Made by a program: the position numbers and the translations under genes
Origin: Flavobacteriales bacterium
Lineage (GTDB): Bacteria; Bacteroidota; Bacteroidia; Flavobacteriales_D; Sanyastnellaceae
DNA length: 62,184 nucleotides
Reading direction: 5' to 3'
NCBI GenBank assembly: GCA_029245065.1
Contig: JAQWQB010000097.1
Coordinates: 1-62,184 of the forward strand
The notes under the pieces: generated by a model
The model's database searches: none
What the model was told of the DNA's origin: nothing
What the model saw: the letters and a program-made list of their open reading frames with translations, nothing else
Shown here: positions 53,488-62,184 of the stretch, in pieces
Layout: every line of letters starts with the position of its first letter
Position numbering within the stretch: position 1 is the first letter of the stretch

Positions 53488-55368
53488 TTAGCTGAATCGT
53501 TTGATTTCTCCAGATTTCACTCGTGAGAAGTAAGACTTCAAGTCTTTGAACACTTCTGGAGCTAGCACATAAAGTCCCAAGATATTCGGGAAGCACATAG
53601 CGAAGATCATGGCGTCTCCGAAATCGAATACTTGTTTGGCGCTAATGGCCGAACCAATGATTACCATGAAACAGAATACTGCTTTGTAAATGTTCGCACT
53701 CATTTTGCTTTCTCCGAATACATAGGTCCACGCTTTGAGTCCGTAGTAAGACCACGAAATCATGGTAGAAAGCGCAAACAAGATTACCGCAACCGTTAAC
53801 ACAATTGGGAACCAGGAGATGCTGTTTGCAAATGCGCTACTGGTTAATCCAATGGCATCTAGGTCTCCAGCTTTCTCATTAATGAACACCTGAGTAGCTG
53901 TGAAATCGCCATAATCTGCTATCACAATTACAAGCGCGGTCATCGTACAGATCACTACTGTATCAATGAATGGCTCAAGCAATGAAACAAGTCCTTCAGA
54001 AATTGGCTCATCTGTTTTTGCTGCTGAGTGAGCAATTGAAGCAGAACCAATTCCGGCCTCGTTAGAGAATGCTGCTCTTCTGAACCCTTGGATTAACACT
54101 CCAATTAATCCTCCATACATCGCTTCAGAATTGAATGCTCCTCCGAATATTTTCCCGAATGCTGCTGGAATTTCTGTGAAGTTCATTCCTAGTACTATCA
54201 GAGCGGCTACAACATAGATCCCAACCATAAATGGCACCACCTTGTCCGTTACTCGAGCAATTGATTTGATTCCACCAATGATGATGATACCCACAATCAC
54301 AGACATCGCTACACCAAAGATCCATCCACGCTCAAAGAAGAAAGAGCTTTCACCGCCAGTGGCTTCGGTCAGCAATGCCGTTGCCTGGTTAATCTGAACC
54401 ATGTTCCCTCCACCGAAAGAACCTCCGATACACGCCACGGCAAATAGAATGGCTAATACTTTTCCTAATTTTCCAAAGCCTTTGTTTTTCAAGCCATTGG
54501 ACAAGTAGTACATCGGCCCACCAGAAACAGAACCGTCTTCGTTCACCTTACGGTATTTTACACCGAGGGTGCACTCTACAAATTTCGTACTCATGCCAAG
54601 AAGTCCTGCCACAATCATCCAGAAGGTTGCACCGGGTCCACCTAATGAAACCGCTACAGCCACACCAGCAATGTTTCCGATTCCAACGGTACCAGAAAGT
54701 GCTGCTGTCAATGCTTGGAAGTGAGAGACCTCACCGGCATCATTCGGATCATCGAACTTCCCTCTCACAACATCCAGCGCGTGCTTAAAACCGCTGATGT
54801 TGACGAAACGGAAAAATACCGTGAAAAACACAGCACCAATCACCAGCCAAATAAGTACAAAAGGAATTTCAATGTTTGAGTGCTGAATCTGATATTTTGA
54901 CCCCGCTGAAAAAGATTCTGGAGAACCTGTAACGGTTAGCGGTGTTTCTCCACCAGCCACTTTCAAATTTTGAGCAGTACCAGATCCTGCAAATGGAACT
55001 TCAATCACCTTGTTCTTGACACCGTCTTTCACTTCATACGAGAGTGTGTTGCCTTCTTCGGTGCAGTTGATGATTATTGGCACTCCCTTCAACAAATCAG
55101 ATTCAGTATCAACATCAGCTTCAGGAATCGTTCCATCCAGAACAAGACGGTACAATTGCGTTTCTTCATCCCACTTCTTCACTACTACCTCTTCTCCAAT
55201 TGGAAGGGAAAAGAAAATCACCTTGTTTACTGCTGCCGTTACAGGCTCCATTACAGCATTAATACGATCATCTAGCGTTGTTTCCTCCTCTTCTTGCGCA
55301 TTCACCGAGATGGTGATCATTGATAAAAAGAGAATTGCAACGAGCGATTTTAAGTAATGAAGTGACAT
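53488..55368 (-). CDS. alanine:cation symporter (AGCS family) with periplasmic insertion
   Basis: 626 residues. Core AGCS motifs are present: [59 protein letters not shown], and a late [18 protein letters not shown]. It imports Ala or Gly with Na+ or H+. Unusually, residues 1-24 form a cleavable-looking signal peptide ([19 protein letters not shown]), and about 100 residues (roughly 50-150) of beta-rich sequence are inserted between the first short hydrophobic stretch ([10 protein letters not shown]) and the next helix ([15 protein letters not shown]). The ATG at 55368 lies 20 bases past a TATATTTG box. Confidence 0.86.
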   Translation of the reverse strand: MSLHYLKSLVAILFLSMITISVNAQEEEETTLDDRINAVMEPVTAAVNKVIFFSLPIGEEVVVKKWDEETQLYRLVLDGTIPEADVDTESDLLKGVPIIINCTEEGNTLSYEVKDGVKNKVIEVPFAGSGTAQNLKVAGGETPLTVTGSPESFSAGSKYQIQHSNIEIPFVLIWLVIGAVFFTVFFRFVNISGFKHALDVVRGKFDDPNDAGEVSHFQALTAALSGTVGIGNIAGVAVAVSLGGPGATFWMIVAGLLGMSTKFVECTLGVKYRKVNEDGSVSGGPMYYLSNGLKNKGFGKLGKVLAILFAVACIGGSFGGGNMVQINQATALLTEATGGESSFFFERGWIFGVAMSVIVGIIIIGGIKSIARVTDKVVPFMVGIYVVAALIVLGMNFTEIPAAFGKIFGGAFNSEAMYGGLIGVLIQGFRRAAFSNEAGIGSASIAHSAAKTDEPISEGLVSLLEPFIDTVVICTMTALVIVIADYGDFTATQVFINEKAGDLDAIGLTSSAFANSISWFPIVLTVAVILFALSTMISWSYYGLKAWTYVFGESKMSANIYKAVFCFMVIIGSAISAKQVFDFGDAMIFAMCFPNILGLYVLAPEVFKDLKSYFSRVKSGEIKRFS

Positions 55369-55388
55369 GTATTGTGTTTTGGTTGGTT

Positions 55389-55396
55389 CAAATATA
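55389..55396 (-). promoter_or_regulatory. -7 element of the symporter gene
   Basis: TATATTTG on the minus strand, a perfect -7 box 20 bases before the chosen ATG. A -33 TTG at standard spacing is not seen. It rules out the longer frame starting at 55401. Confidence 0.35.
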
Positions 55397-55430
55397 GCCA
55401 AACGAATGAATAGGCTTTGGTGCAGTGGAC

Positions 55431-56450
55431 TTAGAGCCCGAAAATTCGGTTCAATAGTTTTATTTGGTCTTGATTTCCAAGCACAAAGAGTTTGGAATTG
55501 GGAACGATGCGTGTTTCTGGCCCGGGATTGATGACATACTCACCGTTGCTCACCTTGAACCCAATGATATTCACCCCTATTCGGTTTCGAACATCCAAGT
55601 CTCCCAATGTTTGGTATTGAAAATCTCCTGGGAGGTCCGCAAAGGTCACTTCTTCTAAGTTGATATCGGTTCCGCCTTGAATGCGAATGTGATCTAGGAA
55701 GTCCATCACATCTGGAGTGGTTACCAAAGAAGCCATGTGTGCCCCGCCTACTTTATCGGGCATGATAACGTTGTTGGCTCCGGCAATACGAAGCTTCTTT
55801 ACAGAAGGCGTTTTGGAAGCCCTACTGATGATGGTCAAGTCTGGATTCAATTCCCTTGCCGTCAGCACCACATAGAGGTTATCAGCATCATCTGGGAGCG
55901 TTGTTATAATGGACGATGCACGGTGAATACCTGCTTTAATGAGATTGTCATCGATGGTAGCGTTCCCTTTGATGTAAATCAAACTAGGCGTTTCGTTGAG
56001 CAAATCGATTTTATCTTCACTTGCCTCTACAATAACTACTTTGATATTGTGATCAATCAGTTCTTTAACTGCCATGTCACCAACACGTCCAAATCCGCAA
56101 ACAATAACATGTCCGGACATTCCATTGATTTCCTTTTCCAATTTAGCTGCTTTGAATTTGTCTTTGTATTCTCCTGCTACGAAGTATGTGGTAATGGCGG
56201 AGATTGTATATGTGAAGGTACCAATACTCGTTAAGATAAGTATGCTTGTAAAAACCCTTCCTCCATCAGAGAGCTCGTTCACTTCATTGAAACCAACCGT
56301 AGATATGGTAATAATGGTCATGTAGAACGAAGAGAGAAAGTCCCACCCTTCAATGTACATGAAACCAAGGCTACCAACTAGGACAATGCCAAATAGCAAC
56401 GCAAGGGAAAAGAAAACCCTGGAGAATATTTTAAATTTGGCTAAAAACAT
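55431..56450 (-). CDS. potassium channel with TrkA-N (RCK) domain
   Basis: 339 residues. Two-helix channel core: TM1 (about 12-32), a pore with [17 protein letters not shown], where the filter TVGF stands for TVGYG, and TM2 near 65-88. The cytosolic RCK follows with a Rossmann start [14 protein letters not shown] (GxGxxG type, about 115-128), then a TrkA-C-like end. It should be gated by a nucleotide or ion. It lies directly downstream of the PspC gene in an operon with DUF2851. Confidence 0.9.
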   Translation of the reverse strand: MFLAKFKIFSRVFFSLALLFGIVLVGSLGFMYIEGWDFLSSFYMTIITISTVGFNEVNELSDGGRVFTSILILTSIGTFTYTISAITTYFVAGEYKDKFKAAKLEKEINGMSGHVIVCGFGRVGDMAVKELIDHNIKVVIVEASEDKIDLLNETPSLIYIKGNATIDDNLIKAGIHRASSIITTLPDDADNLYVVLTARELNPDLTIISRASKTPSVKKLRIAGANNVIMPDKVGGAHMASLVTTPDVMDFLDHIRIQGGTDINLEEVTFADLPGDFQYQTLGDLDVRNRIGVNIIGFKVSNGEYVINPGPETRIVPNSKLFVLGNQDQIKLLNRIFGL

Positions 56451-56453
56451 GGT

Positions 56454-56681
56454 TTACAGTTCCCAGATCGTTCGTCGTTTCCTTGAAGGCTTGAAATAAT
56501 TCTTATTCTCAAGCACAAAGGCCATGATTAGATAAACTAGAATTGGGGAACCGAGCGTCAGAAACGAAAGGTAAATAAAGGATAGGCGAACTTTGTGGGC
56601 TTTGATTCCAAGCTTATTACCCCACCAAGCGCATACGCCGTAAGTTTGTTTTTCGAAGAAATCCAGAATGTTCTGAATCAT
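56454..56681 (-). CDS. short PspC-domain membrane protein
   Basis: 75 residues: MIQNILDFFEKQTYGVCAWW, then GIKAHKVRLSFIYLSF and a membrane helix (TLGSPILVYLIMAFVL). This is the Bacteroidota form of the PspC domain, a single-domain membrane protein whose role is unclear; the enteric homologue regulates the phage-shock response. A longer frame to 56816 would lie within the DUF2851 gene and is not family-like. It sits five bases after DUF2851 and three bases before the channel gene. Confidence 0.88.
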   Translation of the reverse strand: MIQNILDFFEKQTYGVCAWWGNKLGIKAHKVRLSFIYLSFLTLGSPILVYLIMAFVLENKNYFKPSRKRRTIWEL

Positions 56682-56686
56682 TGGAA

Positions 56687-57946
56687 TCAGTGATTTAACA
56701 GGGTTATACCTACGAGGCAAGATACGCATTTTTTTTGGGTACAATAGCTCCTGTGCAAATGGAGCTGACCTTGCGACTCTAGAAGGGACTCCGCCTTCCA
56801 ACCTTCTTTTTTCCACAGGCGGGTAACCTTATGGTCTTCAGGAGGAATGAGGTCTTGCCATTCCAAACTTCGCTCAATCATTTCTTGATCATCATGGGCT
56901 CTGGCCCAGCAAAAAAGCAATGGTATTACCCCATTTGCTAGAATGCCATGTCTAGAATTCACCCCCATCGCATTGGTTTTTCCTTCTTCACCTGAGCTAG
57001 TGAGCTGACTGAACGAAACCTGCTGTTCTAATTCTTGCACCAATTCAGTCAACGATTCGAAGCTTCTTACCTTACCCCAACTTAACCACCCTTTGTGTAT
57101 CAATGCACCAAGTTGACCTAATCGAATACGCGGACTGTTGGCAGGATTCATTCGCCCCCTTCTCCAAATAGCTAAAGGCGCTGGAGTCAAGCCCCACAAC
57201 CTACTCAGGTGGTCGTATTCACTTTTCAGTTTTTGAACTATCGCTAAGCGCTTGTCCAGGTGGACCCATGAACTATGAAAAAGCAACAAGGCTTCTACAC
57301 TAAAGGGTCTGTCTGAAATTCTAGCCAATTGGACCCACGAAACACTTTGTGCGATGTACTCAAATCCCTGTTGGTTTAGCCCGAAACCGAAACACCTTGC
57401 CAGCAACCTCCACCATACTTGGTTCCAATCGTACTTTGTTTCCTCCAGCAATACTTCTATCTGTTGAGCGCGCTCTTGAAGTCGTTCTACTGCCATTCTA
57501 TGCAGCCAAGCTTGCCGCGACATTGCTTCTACCTCACCGAGTCTTCCGCTGCATGAAAGATATTCCGGTCGTTCGATGAATTGGGCGTAGGCATTCACGT
57601 GAGACGAGTCAAGCATTCCTTTGAGTTCAATGGTCGGCACTTCCTCGCCAGCTGCGTTGATCAGTGGCTCGTCATCTTCATACACCACGTGCAGTACAAC
57701 ATTGGTGTAAGCAGGATCACTTTGGTGCCTGTGCTTTCTCCATTCGGAAGATTTGACATGTACTTCTACACTTCCAATCCATTGTTCCTTCCCTATCCGA
57801 ATTCGGGCTTCTAAAAAGTCTGGGCCGGCATGTTTGTTCCAATGCCCCTGAAAAATCACATTTAAAATTCGCCCTGAAACGCAGGTTAAATCTGCGTGTG
57901 GAAGTCGCTGATAGCGCCAGATGTACTGCAAATAATCTTCATTCAT
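56687..57946 (-). CDS. DUF2851 family protein
   Basis: 419 residues of a Bacteroidota family of unknown function. The N-terminal pattern DYLQYIWRYQRLP, GHWNKHAGPDFLEARIRIG and GSVEVHVKSSEWRKHRHQSDPAYTNVVLHVVYE is diagnostic. The second half is helical and rich in Trp and Arg. It is cytosolic with no signal peptide. The combination of GPDF, the EVHVKSSEW segment and a conserved His-rich strand suggests a nuclease-like core, but I cannot name the reaction. It leads an operon with PspC and the channel. Confidence 0.82.
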   Translation of the reverse strand: MNEDYLQYIWRYQRLPHADLTCVSGRILNVIFQGHWNKHAGPDFLEARIRIGKEQWIGSVEVHVKSSEWRKHRHQSDPAYTNVVLHVVYEDDEPLINAAGEEVPTIELKGMLDSSHVNAYAQFIERPEYLSCSGRLGEVEAMSRQAWLHRMAVERLQERAQQIEVLLEETKYDWNQVWWRLLARCFGFGLNQQGFEYIAQSVSWVQLARISDRPFSVEALLLFHSSWVHLDKRLAIVQKLKSEYDHLSRLWGLTPAPLAIWRRGRMNPANSPRIRLGQLGALIHKGWLSWGKVRSFESLTELVQELEQQVSFSQLTSSGEEGKTNAMGVNSRHGILANGVIPLLFCWARAHDDQEMIERSLEWQDLIPPEDHKVTRLWKKEGWKAESLLESQGQLHLHRSYCTQKKCVSCLVGITLLNH

Positions 57947-58032
57947 ATCTGCAATGTCGGACAGGAAATATCACCTTTGACAAGAACTTTATGAACGTTA
58001 TTGCATAATTTGCAGACGTAATACACCTACTT

Positions 58033-58569
58033 ATGAAAAACTATATTTTACCATTAATTGCGTTGGCATTCGCATTCACAGGATGTGATGAGTTGAAGGA
58101 AAAGAGCTTCGATGCATCTTACGCGAAAAACCTTACTGTTGATATTGACGAAACTTCTGCAGACGGAGTTTTCGATATTTCTGAAGTACTAAACGCACTA
58201 TCGAACGAAAATCTTGAACAAGTACAGGACAAGATTAAGAGTTACGACATTCGTGAGATGAGCTACAAAGTGTGGGAATATGACGGACCTATTGGTTCTA
58301 TCATGGACGGCGAAATCAAGATTCTAAACGGAAATGGAGATGTTCTTTACGCTACTGCAATGGCTCCAGAATTGCTCGTTGACATGAACGCTGATGAAGC
58401 TTACCGTTTGATTGAAATGACTGACGAAGAAGAAAAAGTAATTACAGATGCATTGCTGAACGACAATAGCGTGACAGTAAAAGCAGTTGGGACTGTTTCA
58501 GAAGTTCCTGTTCACTTCGTACTTCAGACAAGAGTTGATATAACTGCTGTTGCGGAAGTTGAAGACTAA
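58033..58569 (+). CDS. lipoprotein of unknown function, 178 residues
   Basis: Lipobox FTGC with C18, then an acidic mature domain (DISEVLNALSNENLEQVQDKIK; NADEAYRLIEMTDEEEKVI). No family is recognised. It is probably an outer-membrane lipoprotein. ATAATTTG, one base off the TAnnTTTG pattern, lies about 20 bases upstream. It ends overlapping the convergent pyrF by four bases. Confidence 0.75.
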   Translation: MKNYILPLIALAFAFTGCDELKEKSFDASYAKNLTVDIDETSADGVFDISEVLNALSNENLEQVQDKIKSYDIREMSYKVWEYDGPIGSIMDGEIKILNGNGDVLYATAMAPELLVDMNADEAYRLIEMTDEEEKVITDALLNDNSVTVKAVGTVSEVPVHFVLQTRVDITAVAEVED

Positions 58570-59363
58570 GACAACAACGATTTCATTTCTTGCTGGAGAA
58601 CAAAAGCAGCCTTTCGCGAATCAGTAGCGAAGTCTTCGGATTCACCAGCATAGAGAATACCCCTCGATGAATTAACTAGCAGCCCTGCGTCTAACGTGAG
58701 GGCTGCTTTGCTTACAGCACTTAAGCTTCCGCCTTGAGCGCCTACTCCTGGCACCAAAAAGAAATGATCAGGCACCATAGCACGTATGTTTGCTAAGTCA
58801 TCTGGCCTTGTAGCACCAACCACGTACATCAACTGCTCAGGACTTCCCCATTCAGCACATTTACGAATCACCTTTTCATACAAAGGGGTATCTCCGTGGT
58901 ATTGAAAGTCTGCTGCACCAGGGTTTGACGTCAAGCCCAAAACGATGGTCCACTTATCTTCAAACTCGAGAAATGGTGTGATGGCATCTTTTCCCATGTA
59001 AGGTGCCACCGTAATGGCATCAGCACCGAGGTCGTTGAACACAGCCTTGGCATAATAACTAGCCGTGTTTCCTATGTCTCCTCGTTTGGCGTCAGCAATC
59101 ACCATACACGTATCAGGAATCATCTGAATGGTTTCTTTCAATATACCCCATCCTTTCTCTCCGTATTGCTCGTAAAATGCAAGGTTAGGCTTGTAGGCCA
59201 CGCACAAGTCGGCAGTAGCTTGAATAATGGCCTCATTGAACTTCAGCATCCCGTCCTTGTCTCCCTTGAGGTGATCGGGAATCTTATTGAGATCAGTATC
59301 AAGCCCCACACACAGGTAAGAGCCTTTGCGTTTGATTTCACTTACTAATTGAGCCCTGTTCAT
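58566..59363 (-). CDS. pyrF: orotidine 5'-phosphate decarboxylase, type 2
   Basis: 265 residues, the longer type 2 form. It removes CO2 from OMP to give UMP, the last step of pyrimidine synthesis. The catalytic Asp-Lys region is [20 protein letters not shown] near residue 88. Phosphate binding is by [14 protein letters not shown] and [11 protein letters not shown]. Its start overlaps the prfA stop by four bases, so it is coupled to prfA and purM. Confidence 0.95.
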   Translation of the reverse strand: MNRAQLVSEIKRKGSYLCVGLDTDLNKIPDHLKGDKDGMLKFNEAIIQATADLCVAYKPNLAFYEQYGEKGWGILKETIQMIPDTCMVIADAKRGDIGNTASYYAKAVFNDLGADAITVAPYMGKDAITPFLEFEDKWTIVLGLTSNPGAADFQYHGDTPLYEKVIRKCAEWGSPEQLMYVVGATRPDDLANIRAMVPDHFFLVPGVGAQGGSLSAVSKAALTLDAGLLVNSSRGILYAGESEDFATDSRKAAFVLQQEMKSLLS

Positions 59364-60439
59364 TCTTGTCCTGCTTTGAGTTTTTCGGCATTCTCTGCAA
59401 TTTTCAATGCATCAATAATACCTATGATATCTCCGTCTATGATGTTCTGTAGACTATAGAGTGTAAGGTTAATTCTGTGGTCAGTAACCCTTCCTTGCGG
59501 GTAGTTGTACGTTCTAATCTTCGCAGAACGATCGCCGGTAGAAACCAATGATTTACGTTCAGCAGAGCGCGCTTCATTCTTCTTGGCAAGCTCAGCCTCA
59601 TACAAACGTGAGCGCATTACTGTCAATGCCTTTTCGTAGTTCTTGTGTTGCGAACGACCATCTTGACATTCCACAACTACTCCCGTTGGTATGTGCGTCA
59701 GACGAACAGCAGATTCCGTCTTGTTGACGTGCTGACCACCAGCTCCACTCGCACGGTAGGTATCCTTCTTGATATCAGACACGTTCAGTTCAATGTCTAC
59801 TTCTTCGGCTTCTGGCAATACGGCAACTGTGGCAGCACTGGTGTGAATCCGGCCTTGAGACTCGGTAGCCGGTACACGTTGAACGCGGTGAACGCCACTT
59901 TCATACTTCATGGTTCCATACACATCTTCTCCACTGATGGTGAAAACAACTTCTTTGAATCCTCCAGCAGTACCTTCATTCACATTGGCAATTTCCATGG
60001 ACCACTTTTGTGTTTCGATGAACTTGGTGTACATGCGAAAGAGGTCTCCAACGAAAATACTCGCTTCGTCGCCCCCTGTTCCAGCACGAAGTTCAACTAC
60101 CACGTTCTTGGAATCTTCAGGATCTTTTGGAATCAGCGCCATTTTCAACTCTTCCGCCAACGCTGTTTCACGTTCTATGAACTCTTGTAACTCTTCCTTG
60201 GCAAGCTCCTTCATTTCAGGATCATCTTCCACCTCGAGCAATTCCTTACTAGAAGCAATGTTCGCCACAACGTTTTTGTATTCCGTAATGAGTTCAACCA
60301 ACTTCCCGAGGTCCTTGTACTCTTTCATGAGCACTGGGTATCGTTTCCCATCTGATATAACCGATGGGTCAACAATCAATAAGCTTACCTCCCTGTAGCG
60401 ATCTTCAATCGCAAGGAGTTTATCCATCATTTGATTCAT
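59360..60439 (-). CDS. prfA: peptide chain release factor 1
   Basis: 359 residues. It reads UAA and UAG. The PAT tripeptide anticodon ([14 protein letters not shown]) is near residue 186. The catalytic GGQ lies in [16 protein letters not shown] near 232, ready for Gln methylation. The ATG at 60439 gives [15 protein letters not shown]; one of the next Met codons could also start. It lies two bases after purM and overlaps pyrF by four. Confidence 0.96.
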   Translation of the reverse strand: MNQMMDKLLAIEDRYREVSLLIVDPSVISDGKRYPVLMKEYKDLGKLVELITEYKNVVANIASSKELLEVEDDPEMKELAKEELQEFIERETALAEELKMALIPKDPEDSKNVVVELRAGTGGDEASIFVGDLFRMYTKFIETQKWSMEIANVNEGTAGGFKEVVFTISGEDVYGTMKYESGVHRVQRVPATESQGRIHTSAATVAVLPEAEEVDIELNVSDIKKDTYRASGAGGQHVNKTESAVRLTHIPTGVVVECQDGRSQHKNYEKALTVMRSRLYEAELAKKNEARSAERKSLVSTGDRSAKIRTYNYPQGRVTDHRINLTLYSLQNIIDGDIIGIIDALKIAENAEKLKAGQE

Positions 60440-60441
60440 AC

Positions 60442-61617
60442 CTAGGCTTCGTTGTAGTTAAATGAACCAAATTCAGAGTTGATGGTCAATTGCGCACCTT
60501 GGCTTTCTTCAACACGCCCTACTAGTTGAGCATCTACGTTGAATGATTTTGAGATGGCGATGATATCTTGAGCTGCTTCGGGAGCGCAGTATATTTCCAT
60601 TCGGTGCCCCATGTTGAACACCTTGTACATTTCTTTCCAGTCGGTTCCTGATTGCTCCTGAATTAGTTTGAATAGCGGCGGACAAGCAAACATGTTGTCT
60701 TTAATGACATGCACATCTTTGACGAAATGAAGCACTTTGGTTTGCGCCCCACCTGAGCAGTGAACCATTCCGGCAATCCCGTCTCTTTTTTCCTCTAGAA
60801 TCCTTTTGATGATTGGCGCGTATGTTCGTGTTGGTGAAAGCACCAATTTCCCTGCGTCTATGGGTGAACCCTCTACCTCTGCTGTCAGCGATTTCGACCC
60901 GCTGTAGACAAGATCTTTGGGCACGGAAGGATCAAACGACTCGGGGTATTTTGAGGCTATAGCATGCTCAAAAACGTCATGTCTCGCAGATGTTAACCCG
61001 TTCGACCCCATTCCTCCGTTGTACTCGTTTTCATAGCTTGCTTGGCCAAAAGAAGCCAAGCCAACAATGACGTTACCAGGCTTGATATTGCCGTTATCAA
61101 TAACGTCTGAACGCTTCATGCGGCAAACCACTGTTGAGTCAACGATGATGGTTCGCACCAAGTCTCCCACATCGGCTGTTTCTCCTCCTGTGGAGAGAAT
61201 TCCGATTCCTTGTGAACGAAGGTCTGCTAGCAGCTCTTCAGTTCCATTAATGATGGCGCTGATGACTTCTCCTGTGATCAAGTTCTTGTTTCTTCCAATG
61301 GTAGAAGACAACAAGATGTTATCAGTTGCACCAACACACAAGAGGTCATCGAGGTTCATAATGAGTGCATCTTGAGCAATCCCTTTCCACACAGAGAGGT
61401 CACCCGTTTCTTTCCAGTACATGTAAGCAAGGGAAGATTTGGTACCTGCCCCATCAGCGTGCATGACAATGCAATGGTCTTCACTTCCGGAGAGGGTATC
61501 TGGAACTATTTTGCAAAATGCCTGTGGAAACAAGCCTTTGTCTACATTCTTGATGGCTGCGTGGACATCTTCTTTCGAGGCACTTACACCTCTTTGTTGG
61601 TAACGTGAGTCGCTCAT
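60442..61617 (-). CDS. purM: phosphoribosylformylglycinamidine cyclo-ligase
   Basis: 392 residues of the Bacteroidota PurM type. It uses ATP to close FGAM to AIR in purine synthesis. [17 protein letters not shown] (about 51-67) and [21 protein letters not shown] fit the N-terminal ATP/FGAM region. [20 protein letters not shown] and [13 protein letters not shown] follow. The ATG at 61617 is used; the frame upstream is only terminator sequence. Its start lies three bases beyond the T-run of the OmpA-gene terminator, so it may depend on read-through. Followed by prfA and pyrF. Confidence 0.9.
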   Translation of the reverse strand: MSDSRYQQRGVSASKEDVHAAIKNVDKGLFPQAFCKIVPDTLSGSEDHCIVMHADGAGTKSSLAYMYWKETGDLSVWKGIAQDALIMNLDDLLCVGATDNILLSSTIGRNKNLITGEVISAIINGTEELLADLRSQGIGILSTGGETADVGDLVRTIIVDSTVVCRMKRSDVIDNGNIKPGNVIVGLASFGQASYENEYNGGMGSNGLTSARHDVFEHAIASKYPESFDPSVPKDLVYSGSKSLTAEVEGSPIDAGKLVLSPTRTYAPIIKRILEEKRDGIAGMVHCSGGAQTKVLHFVKDVHVIKDNMFACPPLFKLIQEQSGTDWKEMYKVFNMGHRMEIYCAPEAAQDIIAISKSFNVDAQLVGRVEESQGAQLTINSEFGSFNYNEA

Positions 61618-61620
61618 AGA

Positions 61621-61657
61621 AAAAAAAACGGGACGATCCATTTTATGAATCGTCCCG
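61621..61657 (-). terminator. intrinsic terminator of the OmpA-family gene, abutting purM
   Basis: On the minus strand CGGGACGAT pairs with ATCGTCCCG around an 11-base loop, followed by eight T; the purM ATG begins three bases after the T-run. It is strong enough to be a real terminator. Confidence 0.85.
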
Positions 61658-61700
61658 CAAGTTATTGCAATTTCAGAAATCTCTGAGAATTCTTCGTGTG

Positions 61701-62184
61701 TTATTCTTCCTTCGGAACATAATCTGTTCGTTTCACCGTAAACACCGTTCGACGGTTGATTTGGTGAGCCGCTTCTTTTTCCTCTTCCGTAGCCATTGCG
61801 TTGATTTCTTTATCAGAAATCTTTGGATCTGACTCTCCTTTCCCTTCTGGGATCAGTCTATCAGCAGCAATTCCTTTCGAGATTAAGTAATCAACACACG
61901 TTTTCGCACGTCCATCAGACAACTTTTGGTTAGCTGGGACAGTACCACGTGTATCTGTATGTGCCTGAAGGGCCACAACGAAGTTCGGGTTACGCACCAT
62001 GAGGTCATATAGGAAGTCCAATGAATCGGCAGAATTCACTTCTTCATTGATCAACAATTCCGTTCTGTCGAAAGGATACTGCACCAACGGCAGGTCATAT
62101 TCAACATTGATTTTAATTGCTTTCAAGTAATACTCTCTTGCGAAGTTCGTAGACTCTGTGATGTTAATCGTAGAGAACGCATCA
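61701..62184 (-). CDS. OmpA-family protein, 5' end cut by the window edge
   Basis: The frame is open to the edge at 62184, so only the C-terminal 160 residues are visible; the apparent TTG start at 62126 is internal. They form an OmpA-like peptidoglycan-binding domain. NPNFVVALQAHTDTRG and NQKLSDGRAKTCVDYLISKGI carry the Asp and Arg that bind diaminopimelate, with INRRTVF at the end. In Bacteroidota such domains often follow PD40/WD40-like repeats in outer-membrane lipoproteins, but the N-terminal part is missing here. Confidence 0.88.
   Translation of the reverse strand, partial: DAFSTINITESTNFAREYYLKAIKINVEYDLPLVQYPFDRTELLINEEVNSADSLDFLYDLMVRNPNFVVALQAHTDTRGTVPANQKLSDGRAKTCVDYLISKGIAADRLIPEGKGESDPKISDKEINAMATEEEKEAAHQINRRTVFTVKRTDYVPKEE

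Overview
The window reads as a piece of a Bacteroidota chromosome, most likely a marine Flavobacteriales lineage. The grounds are: three secreted proteins ending in type IX secretion (T9SS) sorting domains; Bacteroidota-specific families (DUF983, DUF4252, short PspC, DUF2851, YwqK-like repeats); promoter elements of the form TTTG-N19/20-TAnnTTTG; no obvious Shine-Dalgarno sequences; and a moderate GC content. It is dense, ordinary core genome. I see no rRNA, prophage, insertion sequence or CRISPR array.

Layout. 1-9 kb: a DAHP synthase/chorismate mutase fusion, a DUF983 membrane protein, a T9SS protein, a probable structured small RNA, an ABC exporter with purB, a metallo-hydrolase, pyrD and an unknown protein. 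9-16.3 kb: an overlapping smpB-bioA-ketoacyl synthase operon, a pseudouridine synthase, an alpha/beta hydrolase with a C8 tract upstream, an enoyl-CoA hydratase relative and a stand-alone receiver overlapping a DUF551 gene. 16.3-26.8 kb: rsmE-DUF4359-GH20 hexosaminidase, pckA, DUF423, a fasciclin lipoprotein, an FG-GAP T9SS protein overlapping an O6-alkylguanine methyltransferase gene, and mdh. 26.9-36 kb: a three-gene envelope operon (YwqK-like protein, lipoprotein, T9SS subtilase), rarA, an acyltransferase with a PhnP-like hydrolase, an acetyltransferase and a large unknown protein. 36-51 kb: the classic expression block, read on the minus strand: rpsU-xerC-hpf, then tRNA-Thr/Tyr/Gly/Thr-tuf-tRNA-Trp-secE-nusG-rplK-rplA-rplJ-rplL-rpoB-rpoC. 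51-62 kb: an acyl-CoA dehydrogenase, apt, a helix-hairpin-helix protein, an alanine:cation symporter with an unusual periplasmic insertion, a potassium channel, PspC, DUF2851, a lipoprotein, and purM-prfA-pyrF behind an OmpA-family gene cut by the window edge.

Regulation. The clearest promoters (rpsU, the tRNA-tuf operon, the 475-residue unknown) share TTTG-N19/20-TAnnTTTG. Several genes have a TAnnTTTG-like box only 4 to 6 bases before the start codon, which suggests leaderless mRNAs. These boxes also show that some longest open frames start too early, at a TTG inside or beside the box. The best candidate for something undescribed is the roughly 120-nt RNA at 2791-2914: it has its own promoter-like sequence, a closing stem around two hairpins, a further hairpin and a strong terminator.
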